DNA of 64,000 bases, from NCBI GenBank assembly GCA_964406945.1, contig CAYOTO010000010.1:23609-87608 (forward strand), written 5' to 3'. The stretch is from UBA2266 sp964406945. GTDB lineage: Bacteria > Planctomycetota > Phycisphaerae > Sedimentisphaerales > Anaerobacaceae. The position numbers and the translations under genes are program-made. How positions within the stretch are numbered: position 1 is the first letter of the stretch; each line of letters begins with the position of its first letter. The notes under the pieces were generated by a model that worked only from the letters and a program-made list of their open reading frames with translations, ran no database searches and was not told the origin of the DNA. Shown one piece after another: positions 52,205 through 60,574 of the stretch.

Positions 52205-53925
52205 ATCAAAACCGCCAAAACAGAGCCCCCCAAAACCCCCACCAGTCCGATCCGCCCGACCTCCGCGACCCGCAAGACCAAAAATCAACAGAACCGGCCA
52301 GACCCGGCCGAACCCTCTTCAAAAGGTTCCTCATAACCGCGATTCCATCGGTCATACTTCTCATAATAGTATCGCTCCTGGGCCTGGGCACCATTCTGCG
52401 CGATTACGTCATAGGCGAAGCCCGCCGCGACACTGCCCGTCTGGCCGCCGCCTTCGCCGATGAACAGGTAAAGAAACAAATGCTCGAAGCCGCCGTACGA
52501 GATTCCCCTCTCAAGATAAAACCGCCCATACTCCCGGCTTTCAGTGATAAAATCCGGCAATTTATCTCCGCCTTTGGAATTACCCGATTAAGAATATATG
52601 ACTTTGAAGGCGACCTGATCTACAGCACCGATCCGAATGACGCGATAACTGTCATCGAACCAAACGAACCCGATACAATCATTGTTCCCCGGCCTTCCGG
52701 AACCCGCCGGCCGAAAGCCGAATCCGACCCTAATGCAAATCAGAGCGGACCCAATCCCACCCCTGAACAGCAGGCTCAACCGGGCAATGAATCTAACGAA
52801 ACTGCAGAAGAACCCAACAGGCCTGCCAGACCGTTCGCACGCGCGGTCCGCGACAATCCCGAGTTGCAGGCCGCTCTTGCCGGCCAAACCGCCGCAAAGT
52901 TCCACCGCGCCCCGGCAGTCATCGGTGCGAATACAGTGACAATTGATCTGGTCGACACTTATGTGCCCCTGCCAACAAAAGGCAATCTCGTCGTCGGGGT
53001 TTTTATGACCCGAACCGATGTTACAGATAAAATAGCCGCCGCGGATGCCACCACCATCAAAGCGGAAATAATCCTCGTACTCACTGTCCTCGGTATATTC
53101 GGCGTTCTGACGGTCATGGTCAGACGTACCGCCGTCATAATCGACCGCGGCGTTCACAAACTGAAGATCGGCGAACGCAAATACATGAAACTCAGCGCCG
53201 AACACGAGGCGACAATCAAGGAACTACGCCGCTCCAACCGCGAACTCAAGGACTTCGCGCACATCGTCGCCCACGACCTCAAAGCCCCCTTGAGAGGCAT
53301 CGGAACACTCGCCGAATGGCTCGACGCCGACTACTCCGACCGACTCGGCGAATCCGCCAGAGAGAAAATCGACCTGCTCAAAAGAAGAGCCGTCCGAATG
53401 AGCCGTCTCATCGACAGCATATTAAGGTACTCTGAAATTGGACGCACCGATCAGCCCGTCAGAAGAGTCGACACAGGCAAGCTCCTGCACCAGGTAACAG
53501 ACGATCTTGACGTCCCCGCCAATGTCACCATAGAAATAGACGAAAACATGCCCACGATAGTCTGCGAAAGAACCCGAATCGCCCAGGTCTTTTACAATCT
53601 CATCGGCAACGCCGCTAAGTACATAGATAAACCCAAAGGCCTGATCCGCGTGTGGGCTTCGGACGAGGGGGATTTCTGGAAGTTCGCCGTCGCCGACAAC
53701 GGCCCCGGAATCGCCGAAGAGCACCACGAGAGAATATTCAAAATCTTCCAGACCCTCGACCCTGGCGAAAATTCCAAAAGCACCGGCGTCGGCCTGGCAA
53801 TGGTAAAAAAGATCGTAGAAACCTACGGTGGGTCCGTCTGGGTCGAATCCGAACCCGGCAAAGGGTCCACCTTCTTTTTCACACTCCCGAGATCGGAGGT
53901 CGCAATCCAGGATGTACAACTCTAA
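52201..53925 (+). CDS. Membrane sensor histidine kinase with large periplasmic domain
   Basis: A 574-residue kinase starting at the ATG at 52201, which overlaps the stop of the preceding kinase (ATGA). A Pro/Gln-rich cytoplasmic head (1-38) precedes membrane span 1 at about 44-66. The periplasmic domain spans about 67-285 and contains a disordered Pro/Asn/Glu-rich segment (about 165-215). Span 2 is at about 288-307. A short coiled coil leads to His358 in HIVAHDLKAPLRGIGTLAEWL and the ATPase domain (FYNLIGNAAKYID, DNGPGI, GVGLAMVKK). There is no PAS or HAMP domain. The response regulator gene that follows overlaps its 3' end by 14 bp, so the pair is likely cognate. Confidence 0.92.
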   Translation: MNQNRQNRAPQNPHQSDPPDLRDPQDQKSTEPARPGRTLFKRFLITAIPSVILLIIVSLLGLGTILRDYVIGEARRDTARLAAAFADEQVKKQMLEAAVRDSPLKIKPPILPAFSDKIRQFISAFGITRLRIYDFEGDLIYSTDPNDAITVIEPNEPDTIIVPRPSGTRRPKAESDPNANQSGPNPTPEQQAQPGNESNETAEEPNRPARPFARAVRDNPELQAALAGQTAAKFHRAPAVIGANTVTIDLVDTYVPLPTKGNLVVGVFMTRTDVTDKIAAADATTIKAEIILVLTVLGIFGVLTVMVRRTAVIIDRGVHKLKIGERKYMKLSAEHEATIKELRRSNRELKDFAHIVAHDLKAPLRGIGTLAEWLDADYSDRLGESAREKIDLLKRRAVRMSRLIDSILRYSEIGRTDQPVRRVDTGKLLHQVTDDLDVPANVTIEIDENMPTIVCERTRIAQVFYNLIGNAAKYIDKPKGLIRVWASDEGDFWKFAVADNGPGIAEEHHERIFKIFQTLDPGENSKSTGVGLAMVKKIVETYGGSVWVESEPGKGSTFFFTLPRSEVAIQDVQL

Positions 53926-54328
53926 ACCCATACTGCTGATCGAAGACGACAACGTAGACGTAATGGCAGTCACGCGGGCCTTCGAAGACCTCCACATTCC
54001 CAATCGTCTCGTCCTGACCGCAAGCGGCGAAGAAGCCCTCGAATACCTCAACGGCGCCGACACCGAGACCCCCTGCGTCATCCTTCTCGACCTCAACATG
54101 CCCAGAATGACCGGTCTCGAATTCCTCGATACAATAAAACACGACCAAAGATTCAAACACATTCCCGTCATAGTGCTCACGACTTCCAACAAGGAAGAAG
54201 ACGTGAACGCCTGCTTCGAACTATGCGTCGCAGGCTATATGGTAAAACCCGTCGACTATATGAAATTCGCTCAAATCATCAGCGTGATCGACTCATACTG
54301 GACCCTCAGCAAGCTGCCGAAAAAATAA
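53912..54328 (+). CDS. Rcp1-type single-domain response regulator
   Basis: A 138-residue receiver domain of the Rcp1 subgroup that partners phytochrome-like kinases. Acidic pocket at EDD (11-13), phosphoacceptor Asp60 in CVILLDLNMPRMTGLEFL, switch Thr in VIVLTTSNKEEDV, Lys in GYMVKPVDYMKF. The C-terminal helix ends FWTLS-like (SYWTLSKLPKK), typical of Rcp1. The start ATG at 53912 is inside the 3' end of the preceding kinase gene, with GGAGGT 14 bases upstream. It lies 28 bp before the next gene. Confidence 0.93.
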   Translation: MYNSKPILLIEDDNVDVMAVTRAFEDLHIPNRLVLTASGEEALEYLNGADTETPCVILLDLNMPRMTGLEFLDTIKHDQRFKHIPVIVLTTSNKEEDVNACFELCVAGYMVKPVDYMKFAQIISVIDSYWTLSKLPKK

Positions 54329-54356
54329 TCCGACAACGAAACCTTTCACCCCAAAA

Positions 54357-55934
54357 ATGCAGAACACACCCAAAACAAGAAGAAGATTCCGGGTACTCCT
54401 GGCCGAAGACGACGCCCTCGATCAGATGGCCTTCAAAAGGCAGGTGCAGGCCGAAAAGCTTCCCTACGACTACGAAATCGCCGGCTCACTTGCCGCCGCT
54501 CGAAAAGCCCTCGACTGTGGCGAATTCGACGTCATGCTGGCCGACTACTACCTCGGCGACGGAACCGCTTTCGACATTCTCCAGCTCTCAATAGACGTCC
54601 CCGTCATAATAGCCACCGGAGCCGGCGACGAAGAAATCGCCGTAAAAGCTCTCAAATCCGGCGCCTACGACTACCTCATAAAGGACATCGATCGCAACTA
54701 CCTCAAAGTCATGCCGCACATCGTCGAAAACGCCGTCAAACACAAGGAAGCCGAACAGGCGCTCCAGAGATACCACGACGAACTCGAAACCCTCGTAAAA
54801 GAACGCACCGAAGAACTCGCCGCCGAAAAGGAACTGCTTTCAGTCACCGTGTCCAGTATGAGCGACGGCCTGATCTGCGTCGACGCCGACAGAAACATCG
54901 TACTGTTTAACCCAGTCTGCGAACGCCTCACCAAATACCGCGCCCCCGAAGTCTACGGCAAAGACATCGACGAAATCGTATGCTTCTGCGACGAAAAAAC
55001 CCGGAAACCCCTAAAGTGTCCCGCTGTAAAAGCCCTGAAAAGCCGTGAAATCCGGCACGGCACCGACCGCGATGTTCTTGTAGCCAGAGACGGCACGAAA
55101 ACGCCGATATCGGCAACCGCATCACCCATCCGCCGTGAAATCGACGGAGTATCCGAAAATGCCGGCAACCGCCAGGTGACCGGCGCCGTCATGATTTTGC
55201 GTGACGTCTCCCGAGAGCGCGAAATCGACCGCCTCAAAACCGATTTTATCTCGTCCGTCTCCCACGAACTCCGCACGCCCCTGACCAGCATCAAAGCCTA
55301 CGCCTCGACCATGCTCCGCGACCGCAACATGCCCGACGACCTCCGCCAAAACTTCCTCAAAACCATCGACGAAGAATCCAACGTCCTCAAGAGCCTCATC
55401 GACGGGCTTCTCGATATATCCCGCTTCGAAGCCGGAACCGTGAAAATGACACACGAACCCGTCGACGTCGAAGCCACAATCGACCGCGTCATATCGTCGC
55501 TTCAGCCTCTGGCCGATAAGAAATCTATCGAAATTAAAAAGAACGTCGAACCCGAACTCGCCAGACTCCTTGGCGACGAGAGCAGAATGCGGTCCCTCAT
55601 CAGAAACCTCGTCCACAACGCAATCAAATTCAGCCCGTCCGGCGGCCATGTCCTGGTCGCGGCCAAGTGCGTCGCCGACGAACTCATAGTCACTGTAAGC
55701 GATTACGGCGTCGGAATCCCCAAAGAATACCTGCCCAAAATCTTCGACCGCTTCTATCGCGTCAACCAGCCCGGCAAAAAAACCAAAGGCACCGGCCTCG
55801 GACTGGCAATCGTAAAGGACATCGTCGTAATGCACCAGGGCCGAATCGACGTCGAAAGCGAACCCGGAAAAGGAACGACATTCACCATCCACCTGCCACT
55901 CGAACCAAAAAATTCCGAAGTCCCCAAACCCTGA
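54357..55934 (+). CDS. Receiver-PAS-histidine kinase hybrid
   Basis: A 525-residue soluble hybrid. The N-terminal receiver (residues about 12-125) has Asp63 in VMLADYYLGDG as phosphoacceptor, an acidic pair at 18-19 and Lys in YDYLIKD. A coiled coil (130-160) follows, then a PAS domain (about 165-285), HisKA with His303 in FISSVSHELRTPLTSIKAY, and an ATPase domain (LVHNAIKFSPSGG, DYGVGIP, GTGLGLAIVKD). Unlike the three kinases upstream, its His box is the common HELRTPL type. With the receiver at the N-terminus it probably receives phosphate or a signal from the neighbouring kinases and passes it on. No strong ribosome site precedes the ATG. Confidence 0.92.
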   Translation: MQNTPKTRRRFRVLLAEDDALDQMAFKRQVQAEKLPYDYEIAGSLAAARKALDCGEFDVMLADYYLGDGTAFDILQLSIDVPVIIATGAGDEEIAVKALKSGAYDYLIKDIDRNYLKVMPHIVENAVKHKEAEQALQRYHDELETLVKERTEELAAEKELLSVTVSSMSDGLICVDADRNIVLFNPVCERLTKYRAPEVYGKDIDEIVCFCDEKTRKPLKCPAVKALKSREIRHGTDRDVLVARDGTKTPISATASPIRREIDGVSENAGNRQVTGAVMILRDVSREREIDRLKTDFISSVSHELRTPLTSIKAYASTMLRDRNMPDDLRQNFLKTIDEESNVLKSLIDGLLDISRFEAGTVKMTHEPVDVEATIDRVISSLQPLADKKSIEIKKNVEPELARLLGDESRMRSLIRNLVHNAIKFSPSGGHVLVAAKCVADELIVTVSDYGVGIPKEYLPKIFDRFYRVNQPGKKTKGTGLGLAIVKDIVVMHQGRIDVESEPGKGTTFTIHLPLEPKNSEVPKP

Positions 55935-56129
55935 CCTCTTACCTCCGTCCTGCGCAGCGAAACATCCGGCCACCGAACGAGGTGTCATCTTAACACTCAT
56001 TCCCCCCCGCAAACCACGCAGTACGCACAACGCAATGCGAAGACTGGACCCGCCCAAGAAGATATGCTACCATCATCACCGAACCTGGGCCTGTGCGCCC
56101 GCGAATCCAATTACAAAAGGGAGCAACAG

Positions 56130-57917
56130 ATGCACCGCAGCATAACAACAGCAGCCGCAGCAGCAGTCCTCATAGTCGCAACAGCAGCCGGCGCCGCCGA
56201 CCTGTTCCGATCGCCCGCCGAAAAAGCCGGCTTCCTCGTTGCCTTGGAATCACAACACGCCCGCTACGACCCCGCCGAAAAAATGATCCGCCGACCCTTC
56301 TCGTCCCCCGGCTACCACACCACCCTCGAAGGCGGCTACGTCCACCCAACCCGCGACTCCTTCCGTTACGCCGTCGCCCTGCTCGACTCCGGCGACCCCG
56401 AATATCAGCAACGCGCCTGCGACATTCTCGACCGTTGCATCGACCTCCAGGACCAGGACCCCGACAGCCGCACCTACGGCATCTGGTCGTGGTTCATGGA
56501 AGAGCCGCTCGACAAGATGTCCCCACCCGACTGGAACTGGGCCGACTTCTGCGGCACACAACTGCTCCAGGTCGCCGTCGACCACATGCATCGACTGCCC
56601 GAACCGCTGCGGAAAAAAGTCCGCGAATCTATTATCCACGCCGCCAGAAGCATTATCCGCCGCAACGTAGGTCCCGGCTACACCAACATCGCAATCATGG
56701 GCACATACGTCACCCTTGTCGCGGGTGAGCGGTTCGACAACGCCGAACTCTTCGACTACGGCCGAAAACGCCTGCGCCGCTTCTGCGAATACACCAGAGA
56801 AAAAGGCTCCTTCTCCGAATACAACAGCTCCACCTACACCGTCGTCGCCGTCGAGGAAATCACCCGCATGCTCACCCACGTCCGCGACCCGGAATGCCGC
56901 GAACTAATCGAAAATCTCAACCGCTTCGCCTGGCTGCACATCGGGCGCCACTTCCACGCCCCCACCCGCCAGTGGGCCGGCCCGAACTCCCGCTCGTACC
57001 GAACCTTTCTCCGCTCATCCGACCTGGCCTTCATTCAGCGCGCCACCGGCTCCAATGTCAAATTCGTCGATGAAGACGACCTCTACGACTCCACCGACGC
57101 CCACCGCCTCCGCGCCGTCTGCCCGCCCGACTACTACCACTATTTCACCGACCTGCCCGAGCCGCGGCTGGAAGTCGAGACCTTCGGCCGCAATGGCCGC
57201 GGCCGCCACGACATCGTCGGCACCACCTACATGCACCCGGACTTCTGCCTCGGCACGGTAAACATCGGCGACCTGTGGAACCAGCGCCGCCCGGTCCTGG
57301 CATATTTCAAAACCCCCGACGGACCGCTGGCAATGCGAATCCGCTGCCTGCACGACGACTACGACTACTCGTCGGCGTCCATCTTCACCGTCCAGGACAA
57401 AGCAAACGCCCTGTCCGTGATCAATTTCGCCACCGACCGCGGCGACACCCACATCTCCCTCGACCGCCTCAAAAACGGATGCATAACCGCAGAGGACCTG
57501 AGAGTCAGAATCCAGTTCGAAGGCCCCATGAACAAACTCGCCCTGCCCGAGCAATTCCAAGTCGCCGAGCCCGTAGAAATAGGCTCCGGCCCCACGAAGA
57601 TAAACCTGCAGATCCCCTTCGCCGGGTTTGACGACAACAGAATCCGCACCGAGATCACGAAATCCGACAACAAGGCCGCCCTGGACATAATCCTCTACTC
57701 CGGCCCAAAACGCCGGATAGATTTCAACAAGATCGACACCGCCGCCGTCGCCCTGGCCCTCTCCCTGAACCCCCAACCCACCGATCCCCCCGCCCGCGCA
57801 GCCTTAAACGACACCACCCTCACCGCCCACTGGCACAACCTCAAAATCCAAACCCCCAGCAAGCCCGCAAAAACCACCCCCCAAACCCAACAAACTACCC
57901 TAACCACCCCGAATTGA
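56130..57917 (+). CDS. Secreted protein of unknown function, helical-toroid-like
   Basis: A 595-residue exported protein with a signal peptide (MHRSITTAAAAAVLIVATAAGAA, cleavage near residue 22). The middle (about 45-330) is helical with repeated Trp/Tyr/Arg-rich segments (for example YGIWSWFMEEPLDKM and FSEYNSSTYTVVAVEEI), reminiscent of an alpha/alpha toroid as in polysaccharide lyases and heparinase-like proteins. The C-terminal 250 residues look beta-rich. No catalytic motif was recognised, so a role in polysaccharide breakdown is only suggested. The last 30 residues are Thr/Pro/Lys/Gln-rich. The ATG at 56130 with GGGAG upstream is preferred to one at 56064 because it begins the signal peptide. 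The coding strand is strongly C-rich. Confidence 0.75.
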   Translation: MHRSITTAAAAAVLIVATAAGAADLFRSPAEKAGFLVALESQHARYDPAEKMIRRPFSSPGYHTTLEGGYVHPTRDSFRYAVALLDSGDPEYQQRACDILDRCIDLQDQDPDSRTYGIWSWFMEEPLDKMSPPDWNWADFCGTQLLQVAVDHMHRLPEPLRKKVRESIIHAARSIIRRNVGPGYTNIAIMGTYVTLVAGERFDNAELFDYGRKRLRRFCEYTREKGSFSEYNSSTYTVVAVEEITRMLTHVRDPECRELIENLNRFAWLHIGRHFHAPTRQWAGPNSRSYRTFLRSSDLAFIQRATGSNVKFVDEDDLYDSTDAHRLRAVCPPDYYHYFTDLPEPRLEVETFGRNGRGRHDIVGTTYMHPDFCLGTVNIGDLWNQRRPVLAYFKTPDGPLAMRIRCLHDDYDYSSASIFTVQDKANALSVINFATDRGDTHISLDRLKNGCITAEDLRVRIQFEGPMNKLALPEQFQVAEPVEIGSGPTKINLQIPFAGFDDNRIRTEITKSDNKAALDIILYSGPKRRIDFNKIDTAAVALALSLNPQPTDPPARAALNDTTLTAHWHNLKIQTPSKPAKTTPQTQQTTLTTPN

Positions 57918-58028
57918 CTCCCTTGCCCGCAAAAGGGTCATGCCAATCAAAATAAACACCGCCCATAACAACACCACCCACGCCAGTGCAAACGGGCCGA
58001 TACCGCACACTTAACACGCAATACGAAG

Positions 58029-58060
58029 ATGTCATTCTGAGCGCAGTGAAGAATCTGGCC
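58029..58060 (+). repeat. Dispersed repeat, copy 2
   Basis: About 32 bases related to 47725-47757 read on the other strand: ATGTCAT, CTGAGCGCAG, GAAG and ATCTGG are shared in order, with four differences. It lies in non-coding DNA like the first copy. No longer similarity around the two copies is evident. Confidence 0.6.
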
Positions 58061-58187
58061 TCCGCAAAAGAAGCACCCCCATCCTCGCCACAACAGCACT
58101 CACTAAATGCCAACGACCAGCACAAGAAGACGCCATCATTTCCGACCTGACCCGGAATCTTCCACCCCGTGCGGCAGACCTCCGCTA

Positions 58188-58213
58188 ACAAAAATGCCCG
58201 CCGGAGCGGGCAT
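58188..58213 (-). terminator. Rho-independent terminator of the small membrane-protein pair
   Basis: A perfect 8-bp stem (ATGCCCGC/GCGGGCAT) closes a 4-base loop; on the minus strand it is followed by TTTTGTT. It lies 43 bp beyond the stop of the leftward membrane-protein gene at 58257, in the correct orientation and position. Confidence 0.75.
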
Positions 58214-58256
58214 AAGCTCTCTTGAAAACCAAAATAGCAGTTTGAGTCCTCATCTG

Positions 58257-58820
58257 CTAACTTGCAAACCGTACTCCAAGTTTCCCACGTTCTGACTCTG
58301 GCAAGCATATTATCTGGTCTACTATGCGGCTCACAGCCTTCCGCAACTGCAAGACGAGGACAAGGGCCACCACTATGAGGAGAAATGGCAGAGCGATTAA
58401 GACGAAAAAACCAAGGCTATTGACCAAGATCGTCCAAAGCACGAGGCTGTGCGAGGCTTCGTAAATCCGCCGCAACTCGGGATTTGTACATTCTTGAACC
58501 GCCCGTGTACGTTGCTCAACCAGCCGTCTAAGGGTGTTGTCGCTCTTCAGCAGACTATGAAATTCCCACAGCGATGCAACGTCGACACGAAAGAGCCACC
58601 TGATATAAGAATTAAAAGCACTCTGCAGGCAGTGGAATGCTTCTGAATCTGCTTCTGACTTGTCCTCAATTCTGACGGCCCTTAGCTGATCCCTTAGCTC
58701 GAAAAACGAGTATCTAAGACGCATCCGCAAGCTGGGAGCGACAATCGAGTAGTAAATGCAATAGAATACCGATATCACTGCAAATATTACAATTGCTATC
58801 GCTAAAATCTGCGTTTCCAT
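58257..58820 (-). CDS. Membrane protein of unknown function (187 aa)
   Basis: A 187-residue protein with a membrane span at about residues 5-27 (LAIAIVIFAVISVFYCIYY), a basic and acidic helical middle (about 33-120), and a hydrophobic hairpin or span near 126-157 (LVLWTILVNSLGFFVLIALPFLLIV region), ending in a charged tail. No known family was recognised. Codon use is AT-richer than in neighbouring genes, suggesting acquired DNA. It starts 4 bp after the stop of the upstream gene and is followed by a strong terminator, so the two form a short transcription unit. A role in phage defence or transport is possible but unsupported. Confidence 0.7.
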   Translation of the reverse strand: METQILAIAIVIFAVISVFYCIYYSIVAPSLRMRLRYSFFELRDQLRAVRIEDKSEADSEAFHCLQSAFNSYIRWLFRVDVASLWEFHSLLKSDNTLRRLVEQRTRAVQECTNPELRRIYEASHSLVLWTILVNSLGFFVLIALPFLLIVVALVLVLQLRKAVSRIVDQIICLPESERGKLGVRFAS

Positions 58821-58824
58821 AACT

Positions 58825-59211
58825 TTACCCCTTGCTAGATTTCACTTCCCCTCTCGGCAACAGTCTTTTTTGAAGCTGATTCTTTTCTTCTGCCATGCGA
58901 TTTATTTCGCCATTCATTTTCTTCCTCTGGGCTCGCGACTGAAAGAACCATCCAACTGCAGTGATGAAAAACATCGCATAGCCAGCCAAGTAGCCATCTT
59001 TGGTGAATCGCAACATTTCGCGGCAAAGCTGGCCTAGTTCTTCCGGGGGCAGCCGCCAGGCGATTATTATTAACAGCACACCCACAAACACCAGCCCGAC
59101 CTGTCCTTTACTTAATGAAGCTAGAAAAATGCTTCTAATGCAGCCCCACATATTCGGGTTATTGCGGTGATAGCTTTCATTTGCCTTCTGTCCTGCACCT
59201 TTTTTCGCCAT
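58825..59211 (-). CDS. Small membrane protein of unknown function (128 aa)
   Basis: A 128-residue protein: a charged N-terminus with Lys/Asn, a first hydrophobic span at about 37-52 (VGLVFVGVLLIIIAW), a second at about 76-92 (GYAMFFITAVGWFF), then a coiled-coil-like Lys/Glu/Met tail. It looks like a bitopic or hairpin membrane protein with both ends in the cytoplasm. No family was recognised. It is translated just upstream of, and is probably coupled to, the 187-residue membrane protein. It shares that gene's low GC. Confidence 0.68.
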   Translation of the reverse strand: MAKKGAGQKANESYHRNNPNMWGCIRSIFLASLSKGQVGLVFVGVLLIIIAWRLPPEELGQLCREMLRFTKDGYLAGYAMFFITAVGWFFQSRAQRKKMNGEINRMAEEKNQLQKRLLPRGEVKSSKG

Positions 59212-59377
59212 TTATCTCCCACGCCTTTAACCTTTCCCCCGCTATTACGGACCCTGAGCAAACCTCCAGCATCGCGAAGACGCCATAGTATCCCCGGTTC
59301 GGTCCATATGTTGGACCCGTTTTTCTAGAAAACAAATAAATAGCAAATCTAAACCACAAATGCAATTGGAAAAAGGC

Positions 59378-59390
59378 TAATACCCCCCCC
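59378..59390 (+). repeat. TAATA-C8 tract
   Basis: TAATA followed by eight C. It pairs with a similar TAATA-C11 tract at 59669-59684. Such tracts can vary in length by slippage. Confidence 0.6.
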
Positions 59391-59668
59391 TTCTTGATAG
59401 TAAAAAGCCCTTTTCGTGCAAGATAAGGTACCTAGTCAGAAACAGTGCTGTTCGCAGTCTTGTAACAGTTTTGTCGCTATATTCGGTCCGAGAGTCCAAT
59501 GGAATCCACAAGCAAGGGACCACGCCGGGCCTGACCCACGACAGGAATCGTGAGATACTCGACAGAATACGAATCACGGAATACGAACCAGCTACCAACC
59601 TCGGCACCGCATATGCAATAAAAAATACTAAAAGGCCGTCCCAGTGGCTTGCGCGCTCTTTAACAAGT

Positions 59669-59684
59669 TAATACCCCCCCCCCC
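59669..59684 (+). repeat. TAATA-C11 tract
   Basis: TAATA followed by eleven C, the longest homopolymer noticed in the window. It lies 280 bp from the similar TAATA-C8 tract and outside any recognised gene. Confidence 0.65.
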
Positions 59685-60536
59685 GCGACCACGCGAAATT
59701 TCTTGCTTGGCTTGGACGCACCTGTACATATTCTAATGGAGACGTGCAACCGAGCATATATGACCCGGAGCGCATCGTCAGTTGGTTCCTGAAGAAAGCC
59801 AGAAAGCAGGAGCAGTCGATCACAAACCGCATTCACTTGCGTCAGTAACGGCATAACCCTCTTTCTGTCAGCCATACAACGCCAGGCGACACTAAAACGC
59901 ATTCCCCTTGATAGCGCCGATAATCTCTCTGCAAATACTGTCCCAAGTGCCGCACTTTGCAGAAATTCTCTCTTTTCGCCTCGCCAGGCACCACTCGCAG
60001 CGTCAATTAAACACGTTAAGCCGCACCCCCTGCACCCTCTGTTCTCCCTGTGGTAAAGACCTTCGCGTCTCCACGCCTTCTCGCCCAAAAGCCCCCGCCA
60101 GCCTAATCGCCCGCCCCAATCACTGGCGACAATCGCCAATCTTCCCTCATCCACTAGCACCCCACGTCGTCCTGTTTATGCCCCGTCTTCACAAGTGCGC
60201 AAACAAAAATGCGCGTGGGATGGTATAATATGTACCGAAAATGGTAGACAGACACTTTTTGACGGAGGTGTATGTTATGAACTTCCGCAGGACAGCATTG
60301 CTGGTATGTATCGGGGCCCTGGTTGCTCTGGCGGTCGAGGCGGGGATATCGCGGTCGAGGCGTTCTTCGCGGCCATCACGCAGGAAGACCGCCGTTTCCA
60401 GGACTGTTGTAAACGATTTCAGCGGGTACGAGCAGAGCCCGAAGCTGCAGAAGCGCTGGGCTGTTCTTACGGACAAGGCCACGGGCGGAGAATCCACGGC
60501 CGATATAGAGTTCGTCGACCGGGGCCCAAACTCATA

Positions 60537-60574
60537 TATGCGGATCACAGGCAAGTATGCGGATCACAGGCAAG
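60537..60574 (+). repeat. Exact 19-bp tandem duplication
   Basis: Bases 60537-60555 and 60556-60574 are identical and adjacent. Each encodes part of YMRITGK. Replication slippage is the likely origin, and loss of one copy would restore the reading frame exactly. Confidence 0.95.

Larger units (their letters stand above)
57918..58256. other. Intergenic region with repeat and terminator
   Basis: About 340 bp between two convergent genes. It holds copy 2 of the dispersed repeat (58029-58060) and a strong hairpin at 58194-58213. The rest has no coding frame of note. Base composition drops toward AT on entering the next gene. Confidence 0.5.
59212..60276. other. Gene-poor AT-richer stretch with two C-tracts
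   Basis: About 1.06 kb without a convincing gene. It contains TAATA followed by C8 (59378-59390) and TAATA followed by C11 (59669-59684), bracketing about 280 bp. Open frames here (for example a 166-codon leftward frame at 59660-60160) show no signal, motif or ribosome site and have irregular composition. It probably contains the promoters of the leftward membrane-protein pair and of the rightward Msr gene. No tRNA-like structure or DnaA-box cluster was seen. The change of GC-skew sign in this window falls across this stretch. Confidence 0.5.

Noticed and set aside
59655..59666. GCTCTTTAACAA, almost identical to the boxA antitermination element of E. coli rRNA leaders
   Set aside because: No rRNA gene follows within the window and no boxB-like hairpin or transcription unit is recognisable; a 12-base match can occur by chance.
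59660..60160. Leftward 166-codon open frame in the gene-poor stretch
   Set aside because: No ribosome site, signal or domain, and it runs through the C11 tract; composition is irregular.
57900..60300. Call of a chromosomal replication origin at the GC-skew switch
   Set aside because: No DnaA-box cluster, AT-rich unwinding element or dnaA/dnaN neighbour was found; only the skew change itself is reported.
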